A DNA stretch of 64,000 bases from Anastrepha obliqua (lineage: Eukaryota; Arthropoda; Insecta; Diptera; Tephritidae). The notes beneath the pieces are model-generated. The model did not search any database. It was not told the DNA's origin and worked only from the letters and a program-made list of their open reading frames with translations. Shown piece by piece: positions 43,671 to 56,406 of this stretch (position 1 is its first letter; each line of letters starts with the position of its first letter). The stretch spans positions 32,449,792 to 32,513,791 of the forward strand of contig NC_072892.1 in NCBI RefSeq assembly GCF_027943255.1, in the 5' to 3' direction. Position numbers and translations under genes: made by a program.

Positions 43671-45560
43671 AATGAAGGAATATTTTTTGAAGTACATATT
43701 TTTGCGAATGTCTTAAGATAGAATAATTTGTATGATTTCGGTCGAAAAACGAATATTTTTTTTTTGAAGAGGTATCCTAATATGCAATATAAAAAACTTA
43801 AAAATTCTAAAAAATTAAATTTTTTTTCTTCTAAATATTGATTTTCCACAATTATCTTAAGCTCTAAAATTTCGAGTTATTTTTGATTTTCGCCCATTTT
43901 ACTTTATTTTTCCGTCCCTTACTTATTTCAGCCCAATTCAAAGCGCCACCCAACTGCGGCCTACAGTTGACAGTTGTTTTTTTTTGTTCGACTTAGAAAC
44001 AAATTAAACCAACATTGGGCAATTATCTCGACACTGCGTAACTTCTACTGCATACAAATCACTCTTAAAAATTTTCCCCAATAAATATGGAGATACCTAT
44101 GCGCGTATGTTTATATGCTTGTGTGTGCGTGTATGTATGTACATAGCTGTCAAAAATGGCTATGGCTATGGCTTGGCATTAGCAACATTTTTCGAGCCAG
44201 TTTTTTTTCCGCAGTAAACCTTGCTTTTGTTGAACACCGATTTGGACAAATTAACATATGCACACGTAACCTAAATATGCGAACAATGAAGCTGTGAACG
44301 GCCCTTTTCACATACATTCACATAATATTGTAGTAAAAAGTAGCAACAAAGCCACCAGTTTTCAACGGCCACCAGCAACAGCAGCAACAAAAGCGAGTTA
44401 GGTATGAAATGTGTAGCGGCAGCAGCTCTTATTTGTTCAACTATTTTAGTTGGAAATGTGATATTTTTTTCTGACAAAAAAAAAACAAGAACAACAGCAT
44501 TGGATGTTGATTATGCAATTGCAGATATGCAGTTGGTGATGTGAGACGATTTATTAGTAAATAGTTGTTGCTGTAGTAGCGGGGGTTTTCCGAGCGGCAA
44601 AGGCTGCCTATTGTAGGTCGGTGAGGTGTCTGAGTTTTGAACAACATGAATTAGTTATTTTAGTTTATCTGATTTGGAACCAGTTCCAGTGTTTTTCGAT
44701 TTCATTCTGCTCTTCATTCGATTAATAACGACCCGTCATTCGCTTTCCAAATGAGTAACGAATTTAATTTGGCTATTTGAAATCGTTATCAATTTTAATA
44801 ATTAGATGCGCCATTTTTAAAAATAAAACAAAAAACTAAATATTAATTAGGTTGGAAAATCGTAGGCAATCGGTAAAAAGCAGTCTCAATCATGCACACA
44901 CACATAAATGGAGTTATATGGCATACTATTTAATGCTAATTTATGAATGGAACGAGTTGGCAATATGCAGCAGCTGAATGAGAATAAATTTTGTATTTTT
45001 TTTATTGCTACTTTTATCTGGAAAAATCGAGTGAAGTGGAGGAAGTCGTATTTTCAAACCATCGAAGAAATCTTCAACCAACAAACCATAAATGCCCTAA
45101 TATTTTTCGGGGTAGACGACTGAATGTGAGACTCTCTCACTTTATGTGAGAGCATGCCCAGACTAGTCTGAGTATTTGGCAGCACTGCCGATTCCTGGGT
45201 TGATAAATAGCTGATAGACGAAATGGTGGGCTGCCAGAAATAAGGCGCCAAAAAAGGCTGACAGAAAACAGTTCGTTTTTACGTTAACCTTTCGGTATTC
45301 ATATTTTGTAGGAACTCATATCCAATTAAGAGAGAGCAAATAGAAATGTGGAATGTAAATCTTGCAGTTAGTGCAAAGTTGATGTTTTAAGTTAATAAAT
45401 TCAATATTGTTTTTCAGCGAGAAAATTTCAAAAGTAAAAAATACGTGGTTTCGAAGATGCATGTCAGGGGAAGGAGAAAAGTAAATTGTTGTTTTTTCCT
45501 TGATATTTTATTTATTTATTAGAAATATAATTATGTATATTGTATTACATTACGAAAGGC
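43670..45560. other. No gene recognised
   Basis: Mostly unique, AT-rich. CAGCAACAGCAGCAAC near 44370-44390 is a short CAR-type run. No protein-like frame. Confidence 0.3.
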
Positions 45561-45564
45561 ACCA

Positions 45565-45690
45565 GTAGCTAAAACTAGTCGGTTCCGGAACGACCCGGAT
45601 TTATATCCGGCCAAGGATTGAAACTCTAGCAACACTCTTCGTACATGTATGGGGAATGTTTTTGTTGCTGCAATAACAACCACAACAACT
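45565..45690 (+). mobile_element. LINE 3' tail
   Basis: GGTTCCGGAACGACCCGGAT, TTATATCCGGCCAAGGA, TATGGGGAATGTTTTTGTTG and CTGCAATAACAACCACAAC. Same family as 14185-14265 and 40594-40720. Confidence 0.65.
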
Positions 45691-46059
45691 ATGGGCGTTT
45701 TTCTTTAATTATTCGGTTTCTGGTGACTTTTAGAGTGGCTTCTCATTTTCTGGAGATTTTCTTAACTTTGGTTTTGCCTGCTTATTTCATTGTTTTCTGC
45801 TTTTTCAGTCAATATAAGGCTTTTGGTAGTAGACTCATTTTTATTTTTATTTGTTCATATTTAAATTTTTATTTGTACAGTGATGACAATTACGATGACC
45901 CAAACATTTTTTTTTTATGCTACCCCATACATTTTTATTTTGCCATAAAGTTAGTCACTATGTTTTTTATTCTATTTGATATTTTTCGCCATGGAAAATT
46001 GCACTTTTCCATAAAATCTCCATAGATCGGTGTTATTTCGTTTCCTCGTTTAACCAGCC

Positions 46060-47300
46060 TTCACAAATGTCAAATAAAAAATAAATTCTACTAAAAGATA
46101 AATATTTTTTATTTTTATTAATATTTTTATTACATTTTTAGCATTCTTGTTTTTTTACTTTTAGGCGATTTTAGGGTCCCCATAAAAGATAATTTGATTT
46201 TTTGGAACTATTCAAAATCGCCAAACAAATTAAAAAAAAAAAATAAATAAATAAATATTTTAATTGTGATTAAACATTGTTTTTTTAGGGGGTTTTTCAG
46301 GGTCCCTATAAAATTAATTAAATTTTTTTTAACTACTCCTCAAAAATATACCAAAAATAAAAAAATACTGAAATACATATTTTTTTTTTAATTTTGGGGG
46401 GTTACGCCCAAAATAAAAATTACAAAAAAAAATTACCAAAAATAAAAGGAAAAAAAAATTTTTTGTATTAATTTTAAAATCGGTTTTTTGATTTTGGGAG
46501 GTTTTCAGGGTCCGTAAAAAAATTATTTTTTTTTCAACTACTCAAAAATGTCAAAATATGTTAAAAAAAATTATCAAAAATAAAATAAATATTTTTTTAA
46601 ATTAAATTTTTTTGTTTATATTGGGGGTTTTCAGGATCCTTATAAAAAATAGGTCATTTTTAACTACTCCTCAAAAATGCAAAAAAAAACTTAAAAAAAA
46701 GATAAATATTATTTTTTAACTTTTAAAACCCAAAATTAATAGACTCTCCATTAAAATAAATTAAATAAATAAAAAGTAAATTTTTTTTTTATTAGTCCTC
46801 ACAAGTGTTAAAAAACACCAAAAATAGAAAAAAAGACAACATTTTTTTATTTTAATTTTTTACATTAGTTACATTTTTTTTAACTGATTCTCACAAACGT
46901 CAAAAGAAAGACATCAAAAATAAAAAAAAGACAAGCTTTTCTTTAACTTTGGGGAGTTTTAGGCTCCCTAAAAAATAAATAAATAATTAAATTTGTTTTA
47001 AGTACTTCTCACAAGAGTAAAAAATGCACTAGATATAAAACAAAGATACAATTTTTTTTAATTTTAGGGGATTTCTTAGTCCCTAAAATAAATAAGTAGT
47101 TAATTGTTTTCACTACACCTCACAAGCGTCAAAAAAAGACACCAAAAATAAAAGAATAAACAATTTTTTTTTAATTTTAATGTTTTTTAAAGTCTTGGGG
47201 TGTTTTTGGCCAAAAAGACAAATATTTTTTTTTTTAATTTTTAACATTTTTTTTTAATGTTGGGAGTTTTCAGGGTTCCTATAAAAATAGTTCTTTTTAT
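46060..47300. repeat. AT-rich satellite-like array, unit about 110-125 bp
   Basis: The word GGG(A/G)(G)TTTT(C)AGGGTCC(C/T)(T)ATAAAA or a variant recurs near 46170, 46290, 46398, 46498, 46625, 46957, 47068 and 47265. Between these are CTACTCCTCA(CA)AAA(T/C)G and AAAAATAAAA blocks. About ten diverged units; no coding sequence. Confidence 0.7.
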
Positions 47301-47864
47301 TTAAATAAGGCATAGTTTAGTAAGTATGTATGTAGTGTTTTTGGGCACTTGTGAAGGAAAAGGAAAGGAGAAATATTCAATATTTTAGATCCGTAAACAT
47401 TTTATATCAAATTTAAGGAAAAGCGCATTTTTCTTATGGAATCTAAAAGTAAAATAAGTAAATATTAAAAAAAAAGACAAATATGTGTCTCATTTTCTTC
47501 GTCGTAGAACAAATTTCGGGACTAGCACCAGGAAAAAAATTTTTTTTTGTTCCATCCTAATGCCCACCTTCACCCATTTATGTTGTTTGTCTTTAATTAT
47601 CTCTTTTGCTCATTTGCATCTCACGTTGTTTTTCTTGCCCCTATCGGCGTGAACGCTTTCAAATCGTTCAAGTAGTCAATTTATATGAGTTCGAGCAGTC
47701 AATAAATGAAGCTCCTCATTTCAGCGAGCTGAGGCGTTCATCCAGTAATGCGCAGCCACAGCAACTAAACTTAAACGCCATGACTTTAATGACTTAATAC
47801 GATTTTGTTTGTTTAGATCATTTCGTGATTTCTTCATTTTGCATTTTTTAATGTTTATTTTAGT

Positions 47865-48085
47865 TAATTTGGGATTTTTTGGTATTTATTTCTGTGATTA
47901 TTTGATTTATTTTTAAATTTAAATTTTTTTATTTTTTAATTCTTTAATTTTTAATTGCTTAATAGTTTGACTTTATTTTTTAGTTATTTTTTTCTGTGTT
48001 TATTATTGTTAATTTGTGATTTTTTGGTATTTATTTCTGTGGTTCTTTGATTTATTTTTAAATTTTTATTTTTTTTTGAATTCCT
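47865..48085. repeat. Tandem duplication, about 145 bp period
   Basis: AATTTG(G/T)GATTTTTTGGTATTT then ATTTCTGTG(A/G)TT and TTTGATTTATTTTTAAATTT occurs at about 47867 and 48012. Confidence 0.7.
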
Positions 48086-48089
48086 TATT

Positions 48090-50250
48090 AATTCAACTCT
48101 ACCACTTAGTTAATTTTTCCTGTACTAATTTTAACTAATCTAATTTGCTTTTTTCGAAATTTTATTACAGTTCCCCCTCAACTTCAGCTCCGATTTCATT
48201 ATCGTTCGATTCACGTTTCGCTTTGGCGCGCCGCCACCACGAACTGACTCCATTTAAATTAGTTTTAATTTCGGGTTTTCGATTTTTTCTTTTTTTTAAT
48301 TTTTTTTTTTTATTTTGCTTTTTGTACAATTTTTCAGGAATTTAGGTTAAACAGGTTTAGCACTGGCTGCCAGTCATACATAAATACATATGTACGTACA
48401 AAGTATTGCTTGTAACTACGTCACTTAGTTGCTGCGCAAAGTTCGGTTATTCACTGGGTGGCGACGGCGGTGACGGTGGCGTGTCGCCCGGCCCAGTCAC
48501 TCAGTGATTTGTGCAGCGGTTCGGTCATTCATTCCGACAATACTTGAATGCACAATTGGCCGACTGCTCACAGCTGACTGACTACCCAAACCGCCTCTAG
48601 TTGTGCACCTTTAAAATATTTGCCACACATACGCACAAATGGCCACGTGTATATGTATAGTGGATGTGGGTATTTGCCATTCCTCGCAGCGCATTTACAG
48701 TTCATAAAATGTTGGTCAGTAAGTGAAGGTAGACAAAGCACAGGGATCCATATAACTTTTTCTTGCTGCTTTATTTATGTGTGTGCATTTTTGCTGCTAC
48801 CATCCATCCACTTGCGCGTTTGTTCCGCAATTTCATTTGTCTCGATTTTTGGGCAATTTCGAAGCGATTACTATAATTAAATGTGAACAAAACGAGGAAA
48901 TTTGTGCAGCCAATATAATTAGTCCGTTGCCCAGGCAAAGACTGTTTGATTTTTAGTAGTATCTTGTTGTTGTTGTGATTTTTTTCTTTCACATGGTTAA
49001 CTCCCTGTTATTGTTTGGTTATTGGCTCGTACTAAAGGCGCTGAGCTGGAAACAAGTGCGTGTTGCATTTTTTGTTTATTTTGACTGGTTCGGCGGCAAA
49101 TTGACTCAAAGGTTATGCTTGGGCTAATTTGATAATTTGGGGTTATTGCGCTCGCATACTCTCACATAGGTATGCATGTGCGAATGCAAATATACACATC
49201 TGTATATAAGAAGAAGAAGAATGAATGCAGACACATAGAAAAATGAGGCAGTGCAGCTGGCATCCACTCAAACCGGGAAGCTCAACTGGCGGTTGCATTC
49301 TCTGGCTGGCATTCTGCGCTTGACTTGTGCCTTCATGCATTTTTTTCCTTAAGAGGGAGGCGTCGTCCACTTCATTGAAGGGGTGGTGCTGTTAAAAATT
49401 TCCGTTTGACCGAGAAATGCCACAAATTAGTGAAAGGATTTTCTGTCGGAAATCAACAATCCTTTTCAAATTACATACTTTTTTTATTATTCTTTTTTGT
49501 TTTTTTGCAAGAAAGGTAGCAAAATCAAGGTTATGCTCGTTCTTTTTCCTTTTTTCCAAAAGTGACTGGAGCAGAATGACTCGAAATGAAATCAAGTGGG
49601 CAATGAAATGTGGGTCAAATGGACTGTAGCGTAGAACATTTAGTGTTAACTGGTTTTTCGTTTAAAAAAAAAAAATTATAAAAAATGTGAGCAAATAAAC
49701 AGCTACTGGATTTGTCGCAACTCTGTTGTTTGGTTAATTAAAACGCAAATTTTATTTATACTCGCATCTTCGCAGCTTGACAAAAGGAGTTGGAGATAAA
49801 TTTCGTTTTTTAATTATAATTTTAGTTTCTATTTAAAAGTCTAATATATTCAAATTTGCTGCCTTTACTGTTGGCCATAAAAAACGAACTTTTATTTCTT
49901 GTCTTCTTCGTTTTAATAAAAAAAGTTAGTTAAAAGTAAAAAAAAGTTAGTTAAGATATCTCGTTCTAGTTTTCAGAAATTTCAGAAAATTAAAGCGAAT
50001 ATCAATTTTCGGGCAGCGCCTGTCTCGTTCATTAATAGCCACACTTCATAAATATAATATAAATATGTATGATTAATTTCATATCATAAATTCTCTGAAT
50101 AGCTAACGAAAATAACCGGAGCGATTAACTAAAGTGAATTTTAAAACCCAACAAAAAACATAAATTTTGAATTTATTTTTATTTGAGGTAATCACCTTTT
50201 GCAGCAATTTTTTGTGTTCTTCTTGAAACTTGTTTTTGTATAATTTGTCG
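48090..50250. other. Mostly unique DNA, no clear gene
   Basis: 48360-48900 is less AT-rich (GGTGGCGACGGCGGTGACGG near 48459), with CA/AC words. It could be regulatory or an unrecognised exon. The frame 48620-48880 starts near an ATG but shows no family. 49200-49230 has an AAGAAGAAG run. Confidence 0.3.
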
Positions 50251-50254
50251 GGTG

Positions 50255-50470
50255 CGTCTTCGAAAGGCAGGGGGTTTTTTTTGTTAGAAGCTTTTATATG
50301 GCAGAAATGCATTGGAAGTTTTGGCATTGCCTGCCGAGGGGCGACCTCACTTAGGGAACACCTTTTCTCTCATTTGGTGTCTCATCAGACCCACAGTAGG
50401 TGTCGAGTCCGAGCTCTACCGATGATTAGTCACGCACAAATTCGTTCGGTTACGGCAGCCGCTTCCTTAT
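50255..50470 (-). mobile_element. SINE copy, 3' end missing
   Basis: CGAAAGGCAGGGGGTTTTTT, GGCAGAAATGCATTGGAAG, TTGCCTGCCGAGGGGCGACC, then a decayed B-box complement (GTCGAGTCCGAGC), TTAGTCACGCACAAATTCG and GGTTACGGCAGCCGC. The tRNA-like end at the right is well kept. Confidence 0.7.
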
Positions 50471-50702
50471 TGCATTAAATATCGTTCAGTTGGCATCCAT
50501 ATTTAGGTATAATATTTCCTAATGAAATTTCGCAAAATCTTCCTATTGCCTTTACACACTTTTTCTATTCTCACCGGTCTTCTCTCAATACTTTGAGTCT
50601 AAACAGCTTCTTGATTACACATCGAGGCAATTAAAGAGCTCTCTGACCTAAAAATATTACACTGCACAGCGCGAAAAATACGCAAATCCATCAAATCTAG
50701 TG

Positions 50703-50935
50703 GAATCCTACCAGAAGAGCGTCAAGTAGACTCCTAAATCTAGATAAAAGAATCTAATGGAATCCTACCAGAAGAGCGTCAAGTAGGCTCCTAAATCTGG
50801 ATAAAAGAATCTAATGAAATCCTACCAGAAGAGCGTCAAGTAGGTTCCTAAATCTGGGTAAAAGAATCTAATGGAATCTTACCAGAAGAGCGTCAAGTAG
50901 GCTCCTAAATCTAAATAAAAAGAATCTAACAACTC
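50703..50935. repeat. 57-bp minisatellite, four units
   Basis: ACCAGAAGAGCGTCAAGTAG starts at 50710, 50767, 50824 and 50881, exactly 57 bp apart. It is followed each time by (A/G)(C/T)TCCTAAATCT and AAAAGAATCTAA. Units differ at only a few positions, so the array is young compared with the AT-rich arrays. Confidence 0.92.
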
Positions 50936-50989
50936 TCCGTTGATTCTACACAGGGCATTGTAGTCTTCGTTATAATTTCAGAAATCCAG

Positions 50990-51330
50990 TGTGCAGAAAA
51001 CCTAGAGCTCCATTTCTGCATGAGAATCCCCTCGGCCCCAGTATAATAAACGAAGGACTCAGAAAGTTCTTTGGACTCTTCGCCATTCAATTTCCAAACT
51101 CGTAGCTGTGTTTACCGGCCACTGGATGATTGGCACTCATACGGAAAAGCTAGGGTTACCATTTACCATGGGGACCTTTCAGAGAAGGAGGCTGTTGAGC
51201 ACTCTCTCTGTAAATGTCCGGGCTTCGCGGATAGACGATTAAGGTCACTGAGTGCTTCTTTCTTCGACAGCCAGTGCTACTTGAGGAGTGCCAGACTGGC
51301 ACTTTAAACATTTCACCTACCTTCCTACCT
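50990..51330 (+). mobile_element. LINE remnant, C-terminal end with CCTA tail
   Basis: The plus strand reads VFTGHWMIGTHTEKLGLPF (about 51110-51165) and, after a frameshift, SEKEAVEHSLCKCPGFADRR and LRSLSASFFDS. These match L.GH..IGTH...LG and the EE.VEHLLC.CP.L...R finger region of R1/Jockey-like LINEs. A CCTACCTTCCTACCTA run follows at 51315-51330. 5'-truncated and frameshifted. Confidence 0.65.
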
Positions 51331-54300
51331 AGAAATAAGCTTGTGTCGTTTTTGTGAGCTGTGCGTTGAAACCTTTGCGAATTTGCAGCTCTCGCAAGAC
51401 AAAGACTCGCACACATAGGCGGTTAACTCTAAATGCATTGCTGATATTGAGCAAAAAGCCTGAAGAAGCGCTCGAATTCATTAGAAGTTTTCAACTATAG
51501 GCTCGCACATCAGAGGTCGTAGTGCACTATGGCTCTATAAAACTATCTCAGTATTCGCTCATGTCTGAGAGTAGATTAAATTAAACTCAGATACGTTTTA
51601 TTTAAAATTGTTTTCGTTCACACAAATTTCCCTTTTTTTTGCGGCAAATGTGTTTGACGTTCAAATTGCTTAAAATCTGTTGCTTTGCATTCCTAATCCG
51701 TTTCCTAACATCAAAATCTGGAGGGTACTTCAAAGGACGTTGGGAAGCAATACATAATTCAGGCTTATTGGGCTGGATACCAGAGCAGTAGCAGGAGTAG
51801 TACCAGTAGTAGTATACCATAATCCGCAACCCTTCTGTGAGCTTAATAATCAAGGTTACGCCTTAAAGGAGATTTAAATTTTTTTTATTACTTCGGACAG
51901 AGATGATCTGTCAACGGTTTATCGTCCAGTTAAAGGAGATTTCAAATATATCTCTTACTTCAGACAGAGAGGATCTGATCTGCGAACTTTCATTGATCAT
52001 CTCCGCTGTCATCCCAATGAATTGCATCTCTCAGACACAAGTGGCCGTCATTTTCGCCAGCTCAACTACCGAAACGCCAGCAGCCATTCCCTGTGGTTGC
52101 CCCACTCTCGCTGGATGAAGACTTGCCCACCTATGTGGGTGGTGTGACTCAAGCATTAATTCAATATGGAATAAAAGGTTCTAAGAAATGTCGAAATGTG
52201 TCAAAAGACTTCACGCATAGGTGAAAGAAGCCAAACATAACCGACTACATAAGAGGTGGTGGTAGTGATCTATAGCCTCTTTAATAGTTAATAAATATAT
52301 AAATCAGCCACTTAGCCCAAGCTTTGCGCTCGCTCCCTAAAAGCGTAATAAACTTAACAAGAGTAATTTATTAAATGAAGACGCCAACAAACACTTTAAA
52401 AGTCATTTGCACCCAAGTAAGCCGCGCGGAATTAAGCCACGCAACCCTCAAATGCCCAGAAATAAGGAAACTAATTCAAGTGCTTTTTAACGGTTGCGTG
52501 CGGATACATGAAAACATGTCCATTAAATTGTCACCGCGTGTAGGCAACAACAAAACAATTTGTCGCCACTGTGGCACCCACAAATGAAGAATGGCAGTGC
52601 GCTTGTACCCTGATGGATACTTTTGTTGTTGCAGCGTCGTGACTCTGCTTCCTGGTGCCTATTCCCCCACCAGCAATTCCACTCTTGTCTTGTGTGGGTA
52701 ATTGAAGCTTAATTGCTCGGCATGCAAATAAAAACAATACATTTTTCCAATATTTATCGATACATTTGTTTAAATAAGTTTATTTTGATTAATTCGTGAG
52801 GCTACCATAAATAAAGAATAGGGGGAGCGGAAAGTAGAACTGACATGCAATGCAAAATTTATGAGCGAATAAAGTGAAAAGGATGAAAGTGGACATTTTA
52901 AGTACTCCAGCTTGAGTAGTACACGAAAATTTTGAGTGGTGACTGGAGACGTTGGAGGAATGTTTTTAATGACGTGCGGCGTTTAAAGTAATTTCGAGGT
53001 TTTAGGCTATTTTTGGTTTTTTTTTTTGTGGTTCTCGTTAGGTTGATGAGTTCGGGTGGTGGCGTTGCGCGGACCCACGTTTGTCCCATTAAGCTGGCAG
53101 CTCTTCAAGCACTCGTGGTAATTTGTCGCCAAAGTGAAGCCTACAAGTGGGGCAGTAAATACAACAAAAACAACAGAAGCACGCACAAAGTATGTACACA
53201 CATACACACACGTATTTATTTTTGTATTACAAATAGGTATTTAAGCATTACATTTCAATTGATTTTCCTTTTGTCTTTTATTGCGTTCCGTCGTCAGTTT
53301 TTTTCTTGCGTGCTTTTTGTCGTATTTTTTATTGTTTCGCTGTATTCTGTATTTTACTCCATTTACGCGTGTTTTTCTGTCATTTTGTATCGTATTTCAA
53401 TTCAATTAATGTAGGTACAACGGTGCCAATGACCCCGGGCGACAACTTGCTACACATAAACAACAGCGACAGCAACAACAACAACAATAGCTGTGAACAT
53501 TTGTCAATTTAAAAATAAATTACACGTAAATCAAGGAATGGCAACTATTCATGCGACAATGTAGGAGCTTTTGCGAAAACAAAAAGCAACAACAAAAACA
53601 AATAAAAAGCAAAAATAAAAAAATTAAAATTTAATGAAGACGAAATGTCGCACTACCTGTCACTTTCCGCAATTTTGTCGACAAATATGAGTTTAGTTTT
53701 CTGAATAAAATAAAAAGTGCAAAGAACAACAAGAAGCGTCTGTATGCAGGGAGAGTGAAGGGTCGAGTAAGGAAGCGAGCTGCATGTTAACCTCAAGGAA
53801 TGTATTAGCTAATAGAAAATTAAGTAATTGCAGTGGGAAGTTACCACCAATCAACATAGCCACCAACCAAACAGTGGCAAGTCAAGGAAATTCAATGTCA
53901 TTTCGTTGCGTTCTTTGCCCGGGCTGGTGAAAGGTGTTTCTCATGCTTCGAGTGATTTGCCAATTTTTCCCTCGGTAGGCTACTCGACGCTACAACAACT
54001 TTAACGCACTTTTCCTTAGCCACACATACAAACAAACGCAGAATTTATGTACTTTCATTTAGAGTGTCCTTACGTTTTGCGCAAAAGTTGGTATTATTTC
54101 CACGCCATGTGTGTTAATGACGCCAGTATTTAAATGCTGGTCGGCCGGTGTCGGTCTGCATAAATTAGAGAACCTCAAAAGTGCGCGGTGCTTTCTTTTT
54201 GTTTTGAGTGTTTATGGAAATCAGCGACGGATAGGTAATTTTGCATTGAAAAAAAGTTGCAGTGGCTGATGGAAATTTCGAAAGTCGGTTTTGAAAGAAA

Positions 54301-54380
54301 ATAAAGCCAAGCTAAATGAGAAGAAAATCATTCATGTGAACAAATCAAACAAATAATTCAGGTGAAGTCTAGAAGAAAGA
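51331..54380. other. Mostly unique DNA, no clear gene
   Basis: 52370-53500 is more complex than average, with CAACAACA runs (53455-53490) and CA-rich words, as in fly regulatory DNA. Frames such as 52375-52587 or 53013-53414 lack recognisable motifs. No RNA gene found. Confidence 0.3.
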
Positions 54381-55520
54381 AGAAATAAAGTAAAATTAGA
54401 TTTAAAAAATTTAATTTAATTTAAAAAATTTTTGTTAATAAATTTAATTAAAATTTTATTATATTAAAAACAAAGAGCAAAATAAATTACATATTTAAAG
54501 ACAGAAAAATTTAGATGAAATTTGATTAAATAAAAAAGAAAAAGCAAAATAAATTATTTAAATACTAAAAAATTTAATTAAAATTTGATCAAATTAAAAA
54601 CGAAAAGCAAAATAAATTATTTAAATACTAAAAAATTGAGTTAAAATTTGATTAAATAAAAAACAAAATAAATTAAATATTTAAATACTAAAAAAGTTAA
54701 TTAAAATTTCATTAAAATAAAAACAAAAAGCAAAATAAATTATTTAAAGACTAAAAAAATTAATTAAAATTTGATTAAATAAAAAACAAAAAGCAAAGTA
54801 AATTATTTAAAGACTAAAAAATTGAGTTAAAATTTGATCAAACAAAAAACAAAATAAATCATTTAAATACTAAAAAAGTTAATTAAAATTTCATTAAAAT
54901 AAAAACAAAAAGCAAAATAAATTATTTAAAGACTAAAAAATTTAATTAAAATTTGATTAAAAAAAAAAACAAAAAGCAAAATAAATTGTTTAAAGACTAA
55001 AAAAGTTAATTAAAATTTGAATAAAAAAAAAACGAAAAGCAAAATAAATTATTTAAGACTACAAAATATAATCAAAATTTGATTAAATAAAAAACAAAAT
55101 AAATTAAATATTTAAATACTAAAAAAGTTAATTAAAATTTGAATAAAAAAAAAACGAAAAGCAAAATAAATTATTTAAGACTACAAAATATAATCAAAAT
55201 TTGATTAAATAAAAAACAAAATAAATTATTTAAAGACTAACAAATTGAATCAAAATTTGATTAAATAAAAATCAAAAAGCAAAATATATTATTTAACTAC
55301 TAAAAAAGTTAACTAAAATTTCATTAAACAAAAATCAAAAAGCAAAATAAATGATTTAAAGGCTGACACATTCTAACTTTTTTTTTTAAGCAAAAACGAA
55401 AAGCAAATTAAGTTAATTAAAGACTAAAAAATTTAATTAAAATTTTATAATCTCGAAAACGAAAAGCAAAATAAATTCTTTAAATACTAATAAATTTAAT
55501 TCATTAAATTTAAATAGAAA
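54380..55520. repeat. AT-rich satellite-like array, unit about 65 bp
   Basis: The unit AAGCAAAATAAATTATTTAAA, (G/T)ACTAAAAAA, TTAATTAAAATTTGATTAAA and TAAAAAAC is repeated about 17 times with small changes. Higher-order periodicity is visible: ATTGAGTTAAAATTTGAT recurs 186 bp apart (54635, 54821), and a ~88-bp block with TTTAAGACTACAAAATATAA recurs about 122 bp apart (55020, 55141). Confidence 0.85.
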
Positions 55521-56289
55521 AAAAGTTAAAAAAGATGAGTAAGCAAAAATTAAATGAATTAGTTAAAAATTTGAAGCAAATTCAAAAGGCTTTTTTTAGA
55601 AAAATACCGAAACGTTTGAGATACAACGCAACAAATTATTTGAATTACAAGAAAAAAATTGTCGTTTGGAAAATAATTTTAATACAATTGTTTTTGAAGC
55701 TTTGACTATCTTTCTTTTTTTTTAATATTTATTATTTTTGTATAAAATTATAGCGCAGTGCCTAACAAAAATCATAGAAATCTAATTTTAAAAATGTATA
55801 CAAAAATTAGAAAAATTCTAGAAACTTCTCTTCCTGATTTCACGGATTTTAATTACAATTTCCAGAAAAATTTTTCATATGCAGTCTTATGGCTTATACA
55901 ATTTTAGTATGAATAAATATAAATATACACAAAAAATAGAAATTAATATAAAAATAAGGGCAAGTTTGAAGTTGCTGATTTTTCCTTAACGATGTTCCGT
56001 ATTTTCTCCATTTAAAAATTAATGTCAGGCATGCGTTTATTTCTGACTTAAGTTTTCATTGTGCATTATTTACTTATTCATTTCAGAAGTCAAGGAACAA
56101 AAAACTAGAAAATATTACTAGTAGGACACCAAAGGCTTTTAAGGACGAAATGTCGGCCATTGGGCCATAAATTAAATTTAGGTCGATTTTGAAAACTGCA
56201 TGCAGGTAGTTAGGTGCGACTAAAATTACAATTTTTTTTTCATATTTTGTTTTTATATTTTCTATCTCGAATTCTTCAAGCACTTTTTA
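55521..56289. other. No gene recognised
   Basis: AT-rich. The minus-strand frame 56083-56283 is low-complexity. Ends at the TA of the MITE at 56292. Confidence 0.3.
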
Positions 56290-56291
56290 TA

Positions 56292-56406
56292 CAAGGTGTC
56301 GCAAAACTAATCACTCTATTGGTAGATTTATAATTTTTAAACTAAAAAAACTCAAAAAAAGGATTTCCATCAAACAAAAATTGATGATTAATTTTGTGCC
56401 ACCTTG
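56292..56406. mobile_element. MITE (GGTGGCGC family), short 115-bp form
   Basis: CAAGGTGTCGCAAAACTAATCAC at the left and GATGATTAATTTTGTGCCACCTTG at the right, flanked by TA at 56290-56291 and 56407-56408. Both ends are present but the central GACACTTGTGAAC/CTGCAGTA region is missing. This is the clearest case of TA target duplication for the family. Confidence 0.85.

Noticed and set aside
45645..46025. 126-codon Phe-rich plus-strand frame suggestive of a membrane protein
   Set aside because: Hydrophobicity follows from the T-rich DNA; it starts inside a LINE tail, which makes a gene implausible.
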